From Bacillota bacterium (GTDB lineage Bacteria > Bacillota > Clostridia > Oscillospirales > Ruminococcaceae), in NCBI GenBank assembly GCA_023431215.1, contig JAEYXR010000020.1:1-22748 (forward strand): a stretch of 22,748 bases of DNA, written 5' to 3'. Every line of letters begins with the position of its first letter. Positions within the stretch are counted from its first letter, which is position 1. The notes under the pieces were generated by a model. The model worked only from the letters and a program-made list of their open reading frames with translations, had not been told where the DNA came from and searched no databases. The translations under genes and the position numbers were made by a program. This document shows positions 9,104-17,112 of this stretch, in pieces.

Positions 9104-9243
9104 AGAAAACAAAGTAGAACTGTAAATCGTTCTCACCTGCCTGCTTTGCAAGGCATGGTCAATACCAGGCATAAAGGTTTTTTATGTGTTGTATTGAGCG
9201 CGGACGAGGAATACTGTCCGCGCTTTGTTTATGAAATTTAATT
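9104..9243 (+). promoter_or_regulatory. structured 5' leader of infC operon, candidate L20-responsive leader
   Basis: The transcribed leader holds several possible stems. They are AGAAC/GTTCT (9116-9120 with 9129-9133), ACCTGCCT with AGGCAtGGT (9135-9142 with 9151-9159, one bulge), and CATAAA/TTTATG (9170-9175 with 9181-9186). A longer-range pairing TCAATAC (9159-9165) with GTATTGA (9191-9197) encloses the last of these. A terminator-like hairpin follows at 9197-9224. In Bacillus subtilis this operon is attenuated by ribosomal protein L20 binding its leader, and the position here is equivalent. The assignment rests on context and hand-drawn pairing; I cannot match the Rfam L20 leader model without running it. 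Confidence 0.6.
9197..9230 (+). terminator. terminator-like attenuator hairpin in the infC leader
   Basis: A GC-rich 9-base stem (AGCGCGGAC at 9197-9205, GTCCGCGCT at 9216-9224) with a 10-base loop is followed by TTGTTT. It lies between the operon promoter and infC, so it is most simply a transcription attenuator. The T-tract is interrupted by one G, so termination may be partial. No strong competing antiterminator for the GC stem is obvious; only GTATT at 9191-9195 has alternative partners. Confidence 0.65.
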
Positions 9244-9250
9244 GGAGGTG
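9244..9250 (+). promoter_or_regulatory. ribosome binding site that places the infC start at ATA
   Basis: GGAGGTG at 9244-9250 lies 9 bases (measured from GGAGG) upstream of the in-frame ATA at 9258. The upstream in-frame ATG at 9231 and TTG at 9225 have no such site, and the Shine-Dalgarno lies downstream of them. AGGTG here could also pair with CACCT at 9134-9138 in the leader. Confidence 0.75.
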
Positions 9251-9257
9251 CTTTGCT

Positions 9258-9782
9258 ATAGCCAACAAAGAACTACAGATCAATGAGGAGATTCGTGACA
9301 AAGAAGTCAGAGTGGTCGGCGGCGAAGGGGAACAGCTGGGAGTTATGTCTTCCAAGGCTGCTTTGGATCTGGCCATTGAAAAGAACCTGGATCTGGTAAA
9401 AATTGCTCCTCAGGCTCAACCGCCTGTTTGCCGTATTATGGATTACGGTAAGTTCAGATTTGAGCAGGCCAAGCGTGATAGAGAAGCCAAGAAGAATCAG
9501 AAGGTCATCGAAATTAAAGAGATCAGACTTTCTTTAAATATCGATACCCATGACTTTGAAACCAAAGTAGGCCATGCCAAAAAGTTTCTTGCAGGCGGCA
9601 ATAGAGTAAAGGTATCCATTCGCTTTCGTGGCAGAGAAATGGCTCATGCTCATTTGGGCAACGGTATTATGGAAAAATTTGCCGAGAGCTGTAAAGAGCT
9701 GGGTTCAGTGGAAAAGGTACCAAAACTTGAGGGTCGTAGCATGATCATGTTCTTGGCCGCAAAGTCTACACCCACAAAGTAA
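9258..9782 (+). CDS. infC: translation initiation factor IF-3, likely AUA start
   Basis: IF-3 binds the 30S subunit, prevents premature 50S joining and proofreads the start codon and initiator tRNA. The protein shows the N-terminal domain (INEEIRDKEVRVV onward), a lysine-rich linker around FEQAKRDREAKKNQK, and the C-terminal domain with IRFRGREMAHAHLG. With a start at ATA 9258 it has 174 residues, normal for the family. That start is chosen because GGAGG sits 9 bases upstream and no ATG, GTG or TTG in frame is correctly placed. In bacteria such as Escherichia coli infC uses AUU, which lets IF-3 repress its own translation; AUA here would fit the same logic. The alternative is ATG at 9231, giving nine extra residues and no Shine-Dalgarno. 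rpmI follows after 21 bases. Confidence 0.93.
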   Translation: MANKELQINEEIRDKEVRVVGGEGEQLGVMSSKAALDLAIEKNLDLVKIAPQAQPPVCRIMDYGKFRFEQAKRDREAKKNQKVIEIKEIRLSLNIDTHDFETKVGHAKKFLAGGNRVKVSIRFRGREMAHAHLGNGIMEKFAESCKELGSVEKVPKLEGRSMIMFLAAKSTPTK

Positions 9783-9803
9783 AACTATTAGGAGGAATTT
9801 AAA

Positions 9804-10010
9804 ATGCCTAAGCTGAAAACACATAGCGGTGCTAAAAAGCGCTTTAAACTGACCAAAACCGGAAAGGTTAAGAGAGCAAAAGCTTACAAGAGCCATCTTG
9901 CTAACGGCCACGGCAAGACCCCCAAGCGCAAAAGAGGTCTGAGACAGGCAACCTATGCTGATAAGACCAATGTGGGCGCACTGAAGATGCTGATGCCTTA
10001 CAGCAAATAA
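9804..10010 (+). CDS. rpmI: 50S ribosomal protein L35
   Basis: This 68-residue, very basic protein begins MPKLKTHSGAKKRFK, the L35 signature, and ends in the family's GALKMLMPYSK-like tail. L35 is a small structural component of the large ribosomal subunit. AGGAGG at 9790-9795 lies 8 bases before the ATG. It sits between infC and rplT, the conserved order in most bacteria, and shares their transcript, as no promoter or terminator is visible on either side. Confidence 0.97.
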   Translation: MPKLKTHSGAKKRFKLTKTGKVKRAKAYKSHLANGHGKTPKRKRGLRQATYADKTNVGALKMLMPYSK

Positions 10011-10067
10011 GTACCAGCCGCAGCCAACTAAATTTGAATTTAACATCCAAAACGGAGGTAACAAGAT

Positions 10068-10421
10068 ATGGCTCGTGTAAAAAGAGCAATGATGACCCGC
10101 AAAAGAAGAAAAAAGGTATTGAAGCTTGCCAAGGGCTATTTTGGCGCTAAGAGCACCCATTTTAAGATGGCCAAACAGGCAGTTATGAAGTCCGGCAACT
10201 ATGCATACATCGGCAGAAAGCAGAAAAAGCGTGATTTCAGAAAGCTCTGGATCACCAGAATTTCTGCTGGTTGCCGTGCCAATGGCATGAGCTATTCTCA
10301 GTTTATGAACGGACTGAAAAAAGCCGGTATCAACCTCAACCGCAAAATGCTTTCCGAGCTTGCTATCAATGACGCAGCCGCTTTCGCCAGCTTGGTGGAA
10401 AAGGCAAAGGCAGCTCTGTAA
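10068..10421 (+). CDS. rplT: 50S ribosomal protein L20
   Basis: This 117-residue basic protein matches L20 along its whole length: MARVKRAMMTRKRRKKVLKL at the start, then GYFGAKSTHFKMA and WITRISAGCRANGMSYSQF. L20 is an early assembly protein of the 50S subunit binding 23S rRNA. In Bacillus subtilis and Escherichia coli it also represses its own operon by binding a leader or internal RNA that mimics its rRNA site, which makes the leader at 9104-9243 relevant. GGAGG at 10054-10058 precedes the ATG by 9 bases. The gap after rpmI is 57 bases without an obvious signal. A terminator follows directly. Confidence 0.98.
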   Translation: MARVKRAMMTRKRRKKVLKLAKGYFGAKSTHFKMAKQAVMKSGNYAYIGRKQKKRDFRKLWITRISAGCRANGMSYSQFMNGLKKAGINLNRKMLSELAINDAAAFASLVEKAKAAL

Positions 10422-10431
10422 TTCTGTCATG

Positions 10432-10467
10432 AACGCCCGTGTCTTGGTTTGATGCGGGCGTTTTTTT
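10432..10467 (+). terminator. Rho-independent terminator after rplT
   Basis: AACGCCCG at 10432-10439 pairs with CGGGCGTT at 10455-10462, around a 15-base loop, and is followed by a run of Ts to 10467. It begins 11 bases after the rplT stop and closes the infC operon. Confidence 0.92.
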
Positions 10468-10486
10468 GAATTTCATAATACTCTGC

Positions 10487-10493
10487 AAGGAGG
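10487..10493 (+). promoter_or_regulatory. ribosome binding site that places the methyltransferase start at TTG
   Basis: AAGGAGG at 10487-10493 is 8 bases before the in-frame TTG at 10502 and 17 bases before the ATG at 10511. The spacing favours TTG. A longer frame starting at GTG 10439 would run through the rplT terminator and is unlikely. Confidence 0.65.
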
Positions 10494-10501
10494 CGGCAGA
10501 A

Positions 10502-11290
10502 TTGAACGAAATGATTACTTCAAAAGACAATATAACCATAAAACTCTGCCGTAAGCTGGTGGCAAGTGCAAAAGAGCGCAAAGAGCAGGGGATGTTTTTG
10601 GCGGAAGGGGCTCGCCTTTGCTGTGATGCTGCCAAAGCCGGCATCAGGATAACAACACTTTTTGTTACGGATGAAGCTCAAAAAAAATACCGGCAGCAGC
10701 TGGATATTATCAGCAAAGTAGCCGAAAAAACATGGGAGATTGCCCCTTCGCTTGCAGAAAACCTGGCAGATACAAAGGCGACACAGGGAGTCTTTTGCCT
10801 TTGCCATATTCCGGCGGCAATTCCCTTTGAGCCTCATCAAAATGGACGCTATCTTTTGATAGATCATCTTCAGGATCCCGGCAATCTGGGTACCATTATA
10901 CGCGGTGCCGAAGCCTTTGGCATCAGTGGAGTGGTGCTATCCCAAGGGTGCCCTGACTTATACTCTCCCAAGGTGTTGCGCAGCACCATGGGGAGCGCAT
11001 TTCGGCAGCCCGTTTATACGGTAGAGAACTTGCCCGATACAATTTTAAAGCTGCAGAATCAGGGCGTTTCTACTTATGCTGCGGCATTGGATCATACAGC
11101 GGTAACAGCACGTCAGCTTTCTAAAGAAGGCGGATTGGCAGTGGTAATTGGCAATGAAGGCAACGGCGTTACAGATCAAGTATTAAAAACCTGCAATGCC
11201 AAGGTTTATATCCCCATGACATCACAAATTGAATCATTAAACGCAGCGGCAGCAGCTACAATACTCATGTGGGAGATGTCTCTTGCATAG
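10502..11290 (+). CDS. SpoU/TrmH-family RNA 2'-O-methyltransferase (YsgA/RlmB-like)
   Basis: This 262-residue protein belongs to the SPOUT (SpoU/TrmH) class, which transfers a methyl group from S-adenosylmethionine to a ribose 2'-OH in rRNA or tRNA. The N-terminal 100 residues resemble the small substrate-binding domain of the rRNA members. The three SpoU motifs are visible: DPGNLGTIIR with N128 and R134, IGNEGNGV with N218, E219 and G220, and the SLNAAAA loop with S245 and N247. Together these form the trefoil-knot cofactor pocket. The start at TTG follows from the ribosome binding site; ATG at 10511 would shorten it by three residues. The target nucleotide cannot be told. Location after rplT fits a ribosome-maturation role, but the terminator between them implies another promoter or read-through. 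Confidence 0.88.
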   Translation: MNEMITSKDNITIKLCRKLVASAKERKEQGMFLAEGARLCCDAAKAGIRITTLFVTDEAQKKYRQQLDIISKVAEKTWEIAPSLAENLADTKATQGVFCLCHIPAAIPFEPHQNGRYLLIDHLQDPGNLGTIIRGAEAFGISGVVLSQGCPDLYSPKVLRSTMGSAFRQPVYTVENLPDTILKLQNQGVSTYAAALDHTAVTARQLSKEGGLAVVIGNEGNGVTDQVLKTCNAKVYIPMTSQIESLNAAAAATILMWEMSLA

Positions 11291-11321
11291 ATTTTAATGC
11301 GAACAAAAGGAGGCGGATATC

Positions 11322-12518
11322 ATGCAGAACACAGAATATTGGATTTTGTTTCAAGCTGTGTTTGGCTATGGTACCGCACGAACACCAAAAGCTCTGGAGC
11401 ACTTTGGACATCCCTCTGCAATTTTTGATAAACCTTTTGCCAAGCTGGCGGCTACAGGCTTTTTTACCAAGGCCGAATTAAGCCGACTGGCAGAAGCGTC
11501 GGTGCTTCAGGCACAAACGGTATTGGAAAAATGCCGCAAAATTGGCTGCAGGGTGCTTACCCCTGACGATGATGAATACCCTGACCGGCTGCGTCAAACC
11601 TATGCATGTCCTTCCGTACTTTATGTATTGGGGGAATTGAATGGGTTGGATGAACAGCTGGCAATTGCCGTGGTTGGCACGCGGAATAACACTCTTTACG
11701 GCAAGCGTGCCGCTGAAGAATTGTCACAGGAACTGGCTGGCAGAGGTGTAGTAATAGTCAGTGGCTTGGCAAGTGGTATTGATACCATCAGCCATACCGC
11801 TGCTATTAAAGCCGGGGGAAAGACCATTGCTGTTTTGGGCAACGGAATAGATACCATTTATCCTGCTGCAAATAAAGAGCTGCACCGCTCTATTTTAGAG
11901 CATGGTGGCGCAGTTATTACCGAGTTTCCACCCGGATGTGGCGTACTGCCGTATCACTTTCCCATTCGCAACCGTATTATTTCAGGGTTAAGTCAGGGAA
12001 CACTTGTAATAGAAGGTACTCGGCACAGCGGCTCGCTCATTACTGCCGGACATGCGTTGGCGCAGGGCAGAGACGTATTTGCCGTACCAGGCAGTATTTA
12101 TTCTGATGCCTCGGCGGGTGCCAACTGGCTCATTTCTCAAGGGGCGGTTCCGGTAAGCAGCTGGCGAGATATTGTGGAAGAATACGAATCTTTTATTGAA
12201 TTTGAAGAAATGCCAAATCTTTTAGTCACCAATGACCAGGGATTTGATAATATAGAAACAAACGTATATAATAGGCAAAAGGAAGATGTTTCCCCTGTGC
12301 AGCAGGAGCTGACAGGTGTGCGCAAGGAAAAAGATAAGCCCGATTTTTTAACAGAAACGCAACAACAGGTGCTTAATGTCCTTGGAGAAGAGCCGATGAC
12401 AGCCGACTCCATCCATGCAAAAAGCGGATTATCTGTTTCGACGGTATTGTCTTCTCTTACGCAAATGGAAATATTTGGTGTAATTAAAGCTTATCCAGGC
12501 AGGCGGTTTGGGCTATAA
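11322..12518 (+). CDS. dprA: DNA-processing protein DprA
   Basis: DprA (Smf) binds incoming single-stranded DNA and loads RecA during natural transformation; many non-competent Clostridia also keep it. The 398-residue protein has an N-terminal helical segment (about 1-75), then the Rossmann-like core with GTR at 119-121, SGLASGIDTISH around 147-158, AVLGNGIDTIYP, FPIRNRIISGLS and the SGSLITAGHALAQGR stretch. The last 60 residues, after a low-conservation linker near 285-340, look like the DprA winged-helix domain. AAAGGAGG at 11306-11313 lies 8 bases before the ATG. It is 31 bases after the methyltransferase and 47 bases before topA, a neighbourhood (dprA-topA-trmFO) common in Firmicutes. No other competence gene is in view. 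Confidence 0.96.
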   Translation: MQNTEYWILFQAVFGYGTARTPKALEHFGHPSAIFDKPFAKLAATGFFTKAELSRLAEASVLQAQTVLEKCRKIGCRVLTPDDDEYPDRLRQTYACPSVLYVLGELNGLDEQLAIAVVGTRNNTLYGKRAAEELSQELAGRGVVIVSGLASGIDTISHTAAIKAGGKTIAVLGNGIDTIYPAANKELHRSILEHGGAVITEFPPGCGVLPYHFPIRNRIISGLSQGTLVIEGTRHSGSLITAGHALAQGRDVFAVPGSIYSDASAGANWLISQGAVPVSSWRDIVEEYESFIEFEEMPNLLVTNDQGFDNIETNVYNRQKEDVSPVQQELTGVRKEKDKPDFLTETQQQVLNVLGEEPMTADSIHAKSGLSVSTVLSSLTQMEIFGVIKAYPGRRFGL

Positions 12519-12565
12519 AACCAAAGCCGGTAGCCTATTCTAATAGTTTAGGTGGTATCAGTTTC

Positions 12566-14665
12566 ATGTCAAAATTAGTCATCGTTGAGTCGCCAGCCAA
12601 AGCGACTACCATACAAAAGTACCTGGGAGACGGTTATGAAGTCATGGCGTCTATGGGTCATATCCGTGATTTGGCAAAAAGCAAATTAAGTGTGGATGTA
12701 GAAAATAACTTTGCTCCTAAGTATGAAAATATCAAAGGCAAAGAAGATTTGATTAAAAAACTAAAATCTGCCGCAAAAAAAAGCGATGGAGTCTATCTTG
12801 CAACGGACCCTGACCGCGAAGGTGAAGCCATTAGCTGGCATCTTGCGGAGCTTTTAAAAGTGGATATTAGCCAGGAAAACAGGGTTACATTTACCGAGAT
12901 TACCAAGAGTGGCGTAAAAAATGGTATGGAAAATCCACGTAAAATTGACATGCAGCTGGTAGACGCCCAGCAGGCTCGCCGCGTTTTAGACCGTATCGTG
13001 GGCTATAAGATTAGCCCCTTTCTGTGGAAAAAAATCCGCAAGGGCTTATCCGCCGGCCGTGTACAGTCGGTGGCCGTACGCCTTATTGTAGACAGAGAAG
13101 AGGCAATTCGCGCTTTTAAGCCTGAGGAATATTGGTCTATTGATGCAATGCTTGCCAAAAAAGAGGGTAAAAAAGCAGAAAAAAAACCTTTTGCCGCCAA
13201 GTATTATGGAACAGACGGTAAAAAACAGGATATAAAAACCGAAGAGCAAGCAAAAAAGGTTTTAAAAGAAATAGAAAAATCTGATTTTAAGGTAGAAAAC
13301 ATTAAAAAGGGTGTTCGCAAAAAATCTCCTGCACCACCCTTTATTACCTCTACCCTGCAGCAGGATGCCTCCCGTCGGCTGGGCTTTCAGGCAAAGCGTG
13401 CCATGAAGGTGGCTCAGGAGCTTTATGAAGGTGTAGAAATTGATGGCCTTGGCGCAGTAGGTCTGATTACCTATATGAGAACCGACTCGCTGCGTATTTC
13501 TGACGAGGCTCTGGCTGAGGCAGAAAAATTTATTACCGCCACTTATGGCCAGGAGTATGCCCTTGCAAAGCCTCGTGTATTTAAGACAAAAAAAGGCGCA
13601 CAGGATGCCCATGAGGCGATTCGCCCTACCATGATTGAACTGACCCCCAGTAAAGTGAAGGGCAACCTTACCAGTGATCAGTATAAATTGTATAAGCTGA
13701 TTTGGGAGCGTTTTATTGCCAGCCAAATGGCAAATGCCCTGCTTGATACGGTTTCTGTAGATATTTCTGTAGCAAACCATCAGTTTAAAGCGTCCGGTTT
13801 TTATGTTAAATTTGATGGTTTTACCACTTTGTATGTGGAATCCACCGATAATGATGAAGAAACCGGCACCAAGCTGCCCCCTTTGGAAGAAAAAGAAGTT
13901 TTAAATGCAGAAGAAGTAACACCCAATCAGCACTTTACCCAGCCACCACCCAGATATACTGAGGCTTCTCTCATCAAGGAGCTTGAAGAAAATGGTATTG
14001 GCCGACCCAGCACCTATGCACCTACACTTTCTACCATCCAGGCCCGTGGTTATGTAGAGCGTGAACAAAAGGCATTAAAGCCCACTGCGCTGGGTGAGGT
14101 GACTACCAAGCTGATGAAAGAACAGTTTGCCAATATTGTAGATGCCAAATTTACAGCAGGCATGGAAGAAAAGCTGGATGGTGTTGAAGATGGAAAAGTA
14201 AACTGGGTAGATATGATGGGGGATTTTTACAAAGACTTTGATGCCACCCTAAAGGATGCGGAAAAGAATATGGAAGGTACCCGAATGAAGGTGCCGGATG
14301 AAGAAACCGATATTGTCTGCGAGCTTTGCGGTAAAAACATGGTAATTAAGCATGGGCGTTTTGGTAAGTTTTTGGCCTGCCCCGGTTTCCCAGAGTGCAA
14401 AAATACCAAAAAGCTGGTACAGGAAACTCCCGGCAGTTGCCCTCTTTGCGGCAAAAAGGTACTTGCTAAAAAATCGAAAGCAGGCAGAGGATACTATGGC
14501 TGCGAGGATAACCCTCAGTGTGGCTTTATGACATGGGATACCCCCATTGCAGATAAATGCCCAAAGTGCGGCTCCAGCTTATTCCGCACCAACGGCAAGG
14601 CAAAAAAGGTTCATTGCCTGAAAGATGGCTGCGGATACGTAAAAGGAGATAACTCCGATGAATAA
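12566..14665 (+). CDS. topA: DNA topoisomerase I (type IA)
   Basis: TopA relaxes negative supercoils by cutting and passing one DNA strand. The 699-residue protein starts with the TOPRIM domain (E8; D81, D83 and E85 in DPDREGE). The catalytic tyrosine is Y303 within ITYMRTDS. The gate domains run to about residue 560. The tail carries three C4 zinc ribbons starting at C585, C625 and C665, as in other TopA enzymes with zinc-ribbon tails; all four cysteines of each are recognisable. AGGTGG at 12550-12555 lies 10 bases before the ATG. The stop codon lies inside the trmFO start (8-base overlap), so the two are probably translated together. Length and motifs are complete. Confidence 0.97.
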   Translation: MSKLVIVESPAKATTIQKYLGDGYEVMASMGHIRDLAKSKLSVDVENNFAPKYENIKGKEDLIKKLKSAAKKSDGVYLATDPDREGEAISWHLAELLKVDISQENRVTFTEITKSGVKNGMENPRKIDMQLVDAQQARRVLDRIVGYKISPFLWKKIRKGLSAGRVQSVAVRLIVDREEAIRAFKPEEYWSIDAMLAKKEGKKAEKKPFAAKYYGTDGKKQDIKTEEQAKKVLKEIEKSDFKVENIKKGVRKKSPAPPFITSTLQQDASRRLGFQAKRAMKVAQELYEGVEIDGLGAVGLITYMRTDSLRISDEALAEAEKFITATYGQEYALAKPRVFKTKKGAQDAHEAIRPTMIELTPSKVKGNLTSDQYKLYKLIWERFIASQMANALLDTVSVDISVANHQFKASGFYVKFDGFTTLYVESTDNDEETGTKLPPLEEKEVLNAEEVTPNQHFTQPPPRYTEASLIKELEENGIGRPSTYAPTLSTIQARGYVEREQKALKPTALGEVTTKLMKEQFANIVDAKFTAGMEEKLDGVEDGKVNWVDMMGDFYKDFDATLKDAEKNMEGTRMKVPDEETDIVCELCGKNMVIKHGRFGKFLACPGFPECKNTKKLVQETPGSCPLCGKKVLAKKSKAGRGYYGCEDNPQCGFMTWDTPIADKCPKCGSSLFRTNGKAKKVHCLKDGCGYVKGDNSDE

Positions 14666-15965
14666 AGTATCTGTGATTGGAGCAGGGCTTGCCGGCTGTG
14701 AAGCTGCCTGGGGGCTTGCCAACCGCGGAGTAGAAGTTACTTTATATGAAATGAAGCCGGAAAAATATAGCCCCGCTCATACCAACCCCGGCTTTGCAGA
14801 ACTGGTTTGTTCTAATTCGCTAAAAGCCACCAGACTAATTTCGGCAGCAGGTCTTTTAAAAGAAGAAATGCGCCGGATGGGCTCCCTGATATTGGAATGT
14901 GCCGATGAAACGGCCGTTTCTGCAGGTGGAGCTTTGGCAGTGGATAGAGATAAATTCTCCCGGGTCGTTACAAAAAAAATTATGGGGCATCCTAAAATTC
15001 GTATTATCAACGAAGAAGTGACACAAATTCCCGACGGTTATGTGATTATTGCGTCAGGTCCTCTGACCTCAAAGGCGCTGTCTGATACCATTGGCCAGCT
15101 ATGCGGAGAAAAGTATCTTAGCTTTTATGATGCTTCCGCTCCCATTGTGGCATTTGATTCATTGGATCATGAAAAGACGTTTTTTGCTACCCGCTACGAC
15201 AGAGGTGAGGCAGATTACATCAACTGTCCCTTTAACCAGGAGGAATATGATCACTTTTATGAGGCACTGATATCGGCACAAACTGTTGAGCTGGCACCTT
15301 TTGAGCGAGAATACTTCAAGGTTTATGAGGGATGTATGCCCATTGAGGTAATGGCCAAAAGGGGTCGGGATACACTTCGATTTGGCCCCATGCGTCCCGT
15401 AGGGCTGAAAGACCCCAGAACCGGACATCGTCCCTGGGCCAATATTCAGCTGCGCAGAGATAATAGCGATGGTTCTTACTATAATATTGTGGGTTTTCAA
15501 ACCAATCTGCTATTTCCTGAACAAAAACGTGTATTTTCTATGATTCCCGGACTTGCTAATGCGGAGTTTATCCGATATGGTGTTATGCATCGCAACACAT
15601 TCCTAGATTCCCCAAGGCTGCTGGATGGCTGCTTTGGGCTAAAAAAAGAGGACAGGCTGTATTTTGCAGGCCAGATTACCGGTGTGGAAGGCTACATTGA
15701 ATCGGCCATGAGCGGAATTGTAGCAGCAACAAGTTTGGCAGACAGACTGGAAGGAAAGGCACAAAAGCAACTGCCCCCCGAGACCATGACGGGTGCGCTT
15801 TGTTCCTATATCAGCAATCCCACCATTACAGATTTTCAGCCTATGGGCTGCAATATGGGTATCCTGCCTGCCTTGCAGGAGCATGAGCGCAACAAAGAAA
15901 AAAGGTATAAAAAGCTTGTTGACCGTGCGTTAAAGGCTTTAGATGCCTACCTGACAAATCAATAG
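14658..15965 (+). CDS. trmFO: Folate-dependent tRNA (uracil-54) methyltransferase TrmFO
   Basis: TrmFO makes ribothymidine at position 54 of tRNAs using methylenetetrahydrofolate as carbon source and FADH2 as reductant, the route used by most Firmicutes instead of SAM-dependent TrmA. The 435-residue length is normal. The FAD-binding GAGLAGCEAA lies at residues 8-17. C51 (ELVCSNS) and C226 (YEGCMPIE) correspond to the two functionally important cysteines known from Bacillus TrmFO. The C-terminal segment GVEGYIESAMSGIVAA is also typical. GGAGAT at 14644-14649 sits 8 bases before the ATG, which overlaps the topA stop. The topA-trmFO pairing is widely conserved. GidA/MnmG is a relative, but it is much longer. 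Confidence 0.97.
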   Translation: MNKVSVIGAGLAGCEAAWGLANRGVEVTLYEMKPEKYSPAHTNPGFAELVCSNSLKATRLISAAGLLKEEMRRMGSLILECADETAVSAGGALAVDRDKFSRVVTKKIMGHPKIRIINEEVTQIPDGYVIIASGPLTSKALSDTIGQLCGEKYLSFYDASAPIVAFDSLDHEKTFFATRYDRGEADYINCPFNQEEYDHFYEALISAQTVELAPFEREYFKVYEGCMPIEVMAKRGRDTLRFGPMRPVGLKDPRTGHRPWANIQLRRDNSDGSYYNIVGFQTNLLFPEQKRVFSMIPGLANAEFIRYGVMHRNTFLDSPRLLDGCFGLKKEDRLYFAGQITGVEGYIESAMSGIVAATSLADRLEGKAQKQLPPETMTGALCSYISNPTITDFQPMGCNMGILPALQEHERNKEKRYKKLVDRALKALDAYLTNQ

Positions 15966-16008
15966 AGTCAGGACATAACAGCTTTTGGAGCAGAATGGAG
16001 TAGATTCT

Positions 16009-17013
16009 ATGAAAATAATCGTAGATGCTTTTGGTGGAGACAATGCTCCGCTGGAAGTTTTGAAGGGTTCAGCCCAGGCTGTAAAAGAACTGGGCGCCCA
16101 GCTGATTCTTACCGGTGACAAAGAAAAAATATTGGCATGTTCACAGGAAAACAAAATTGATATGACTGGTATTGAGATAGAGGATGCTCCTTTGGTCATT
16201 CCGGTGGAAGAAGATCCCATGAAGCTGCTGAAAAAGTATTATGATTCTTCCATGGGCAAAGGTTTTCAGCTTTTGGCAGAGGGAAAAGGAGATGCCTTTG
16301 TCAGTGCAGGCAGCAGTGGTGCTGTAGTGGCAGGTGCATGCTTTATTACCAAGCGCATCAAGGGAATTAAACGTACTGCCATTGCAACCGTAATCCCCAA
16401 TGATACCGGTTGCTATTTACTGCTGGATGCCGGTGCCAATAAGGAATGCCGTCCTGAGGTGCTGCGTCAGTTTGCAGTGATGGGCTCGGCATATATGAGT
16501 AAGCTTTATGGCATCAAAAATCCTCGTGTTGGTCTTGTCAACATTGGCACTGAGGATAGCAAGGGTACAGACTTACAAATTGAAGCCAATAAGCTGCTGA
16601 AAACCACAAGTGGAATCAATTATATAGGAAATGTGGAAGCAAGAGAGATTCCATTAGGTGGTTGTGATGTTGCAGTGTGCGATGGCTTTACCGGCAACAT
16701 CGTGCTAAAACTTACCGAGGGCTTGGCAAAAATGTTTTCTCACCAGCTAAAAGATATGATGATGGCTTCGCTCAGTACCAAGGTAGCCGCTATTTTGTTA
16801 TCCGGCGGTATCAAAGAGTTTAAGCGTAAGCTGGATTATAAAGAGCACGGCGGTGCAATGCTGCTGGGGGCTCGCAAACCGGTTATTAAGGCACACGGCA
16901 GTTCTGATGCAAAGGCATTTAAAAATGCCATTCGTCAAGCAATGAATTGTGCCAAAAACAATGTGGTTGAAGAGATTGAAGCTGGCTTAAAAGCAATTCA
17001 GGATGAAGAATAA
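16009..17013 (+). CDS. plsX: Phosphate acyltransferase PlsX
   Basis: PlsX converts acyl-ACP and phosphate to acyl-phosphate, the donor for PlsY in the first step of phospholipid synthesis; it is a peripheral membrane protein. With the start at ATG 16009 the protein has 334 residues and begins MKIIVDAFGGDNAP, the family N-terminus. GGAG at 15997-16000 is 8 bases upstream; the longer frame from TTG 15985 lacks a site. Other family segments include SAGSSGAVVAGA, LLDAGAN, NIGTEDSKGT and VCDGFTGNIVLKL. Usual neighbours fapR, fabD and acpP are not adjacent: rnc follows after 99 bases with no acyl carrier protein gene between. That gap shows no convincing promoter or terminator. Confidence 0.96.
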   Translation: MKIIVDAFGGDNAPLEVLKGSAQAVKELGAQLILTGDKEKILACSQENKIDMTGIEIEDAPLVIPVEEDPMKLLKKYYDSSMGKGFQLLAEGKGDAFVSAGSSGAVVAGACFITKRIKGIKRTAIATVIPNDTGCYLLLDAGANKECRPEVLRQFAVMGSAYMSKLYGIKNPRVGLVNIGTEDSKGTDLQIEANKLLKTTSGINYIGNVEAREIPLGGCDVAVCDGFTGNIVLKLTEGLAKMFSHQLKDMMMASLSTKVAAILLSGGIKEFKRKLDYKEHGGAMLLGARKPVIKAHGSSDAKAFKNAIRQAMNCAKNNVVEEIEAGLKAIQDEE

Positions 17014-17112
17014 TCCTCTAAAAGCAGTTATTTAATAGGTAAAAAGATGTTATGTTAATCTCTGACAGCGTTAAATGCAAACTAGATAAATGAACTGGGA
17101 GGGACCCAAATC

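Noticed and set aside
17062..17090. CTGACA-17-GATAAA as a promoter for rnc
   Set aside because: Only a partial match, and transcription would start at the ribosome binding site, leaving an implausibly short leader.
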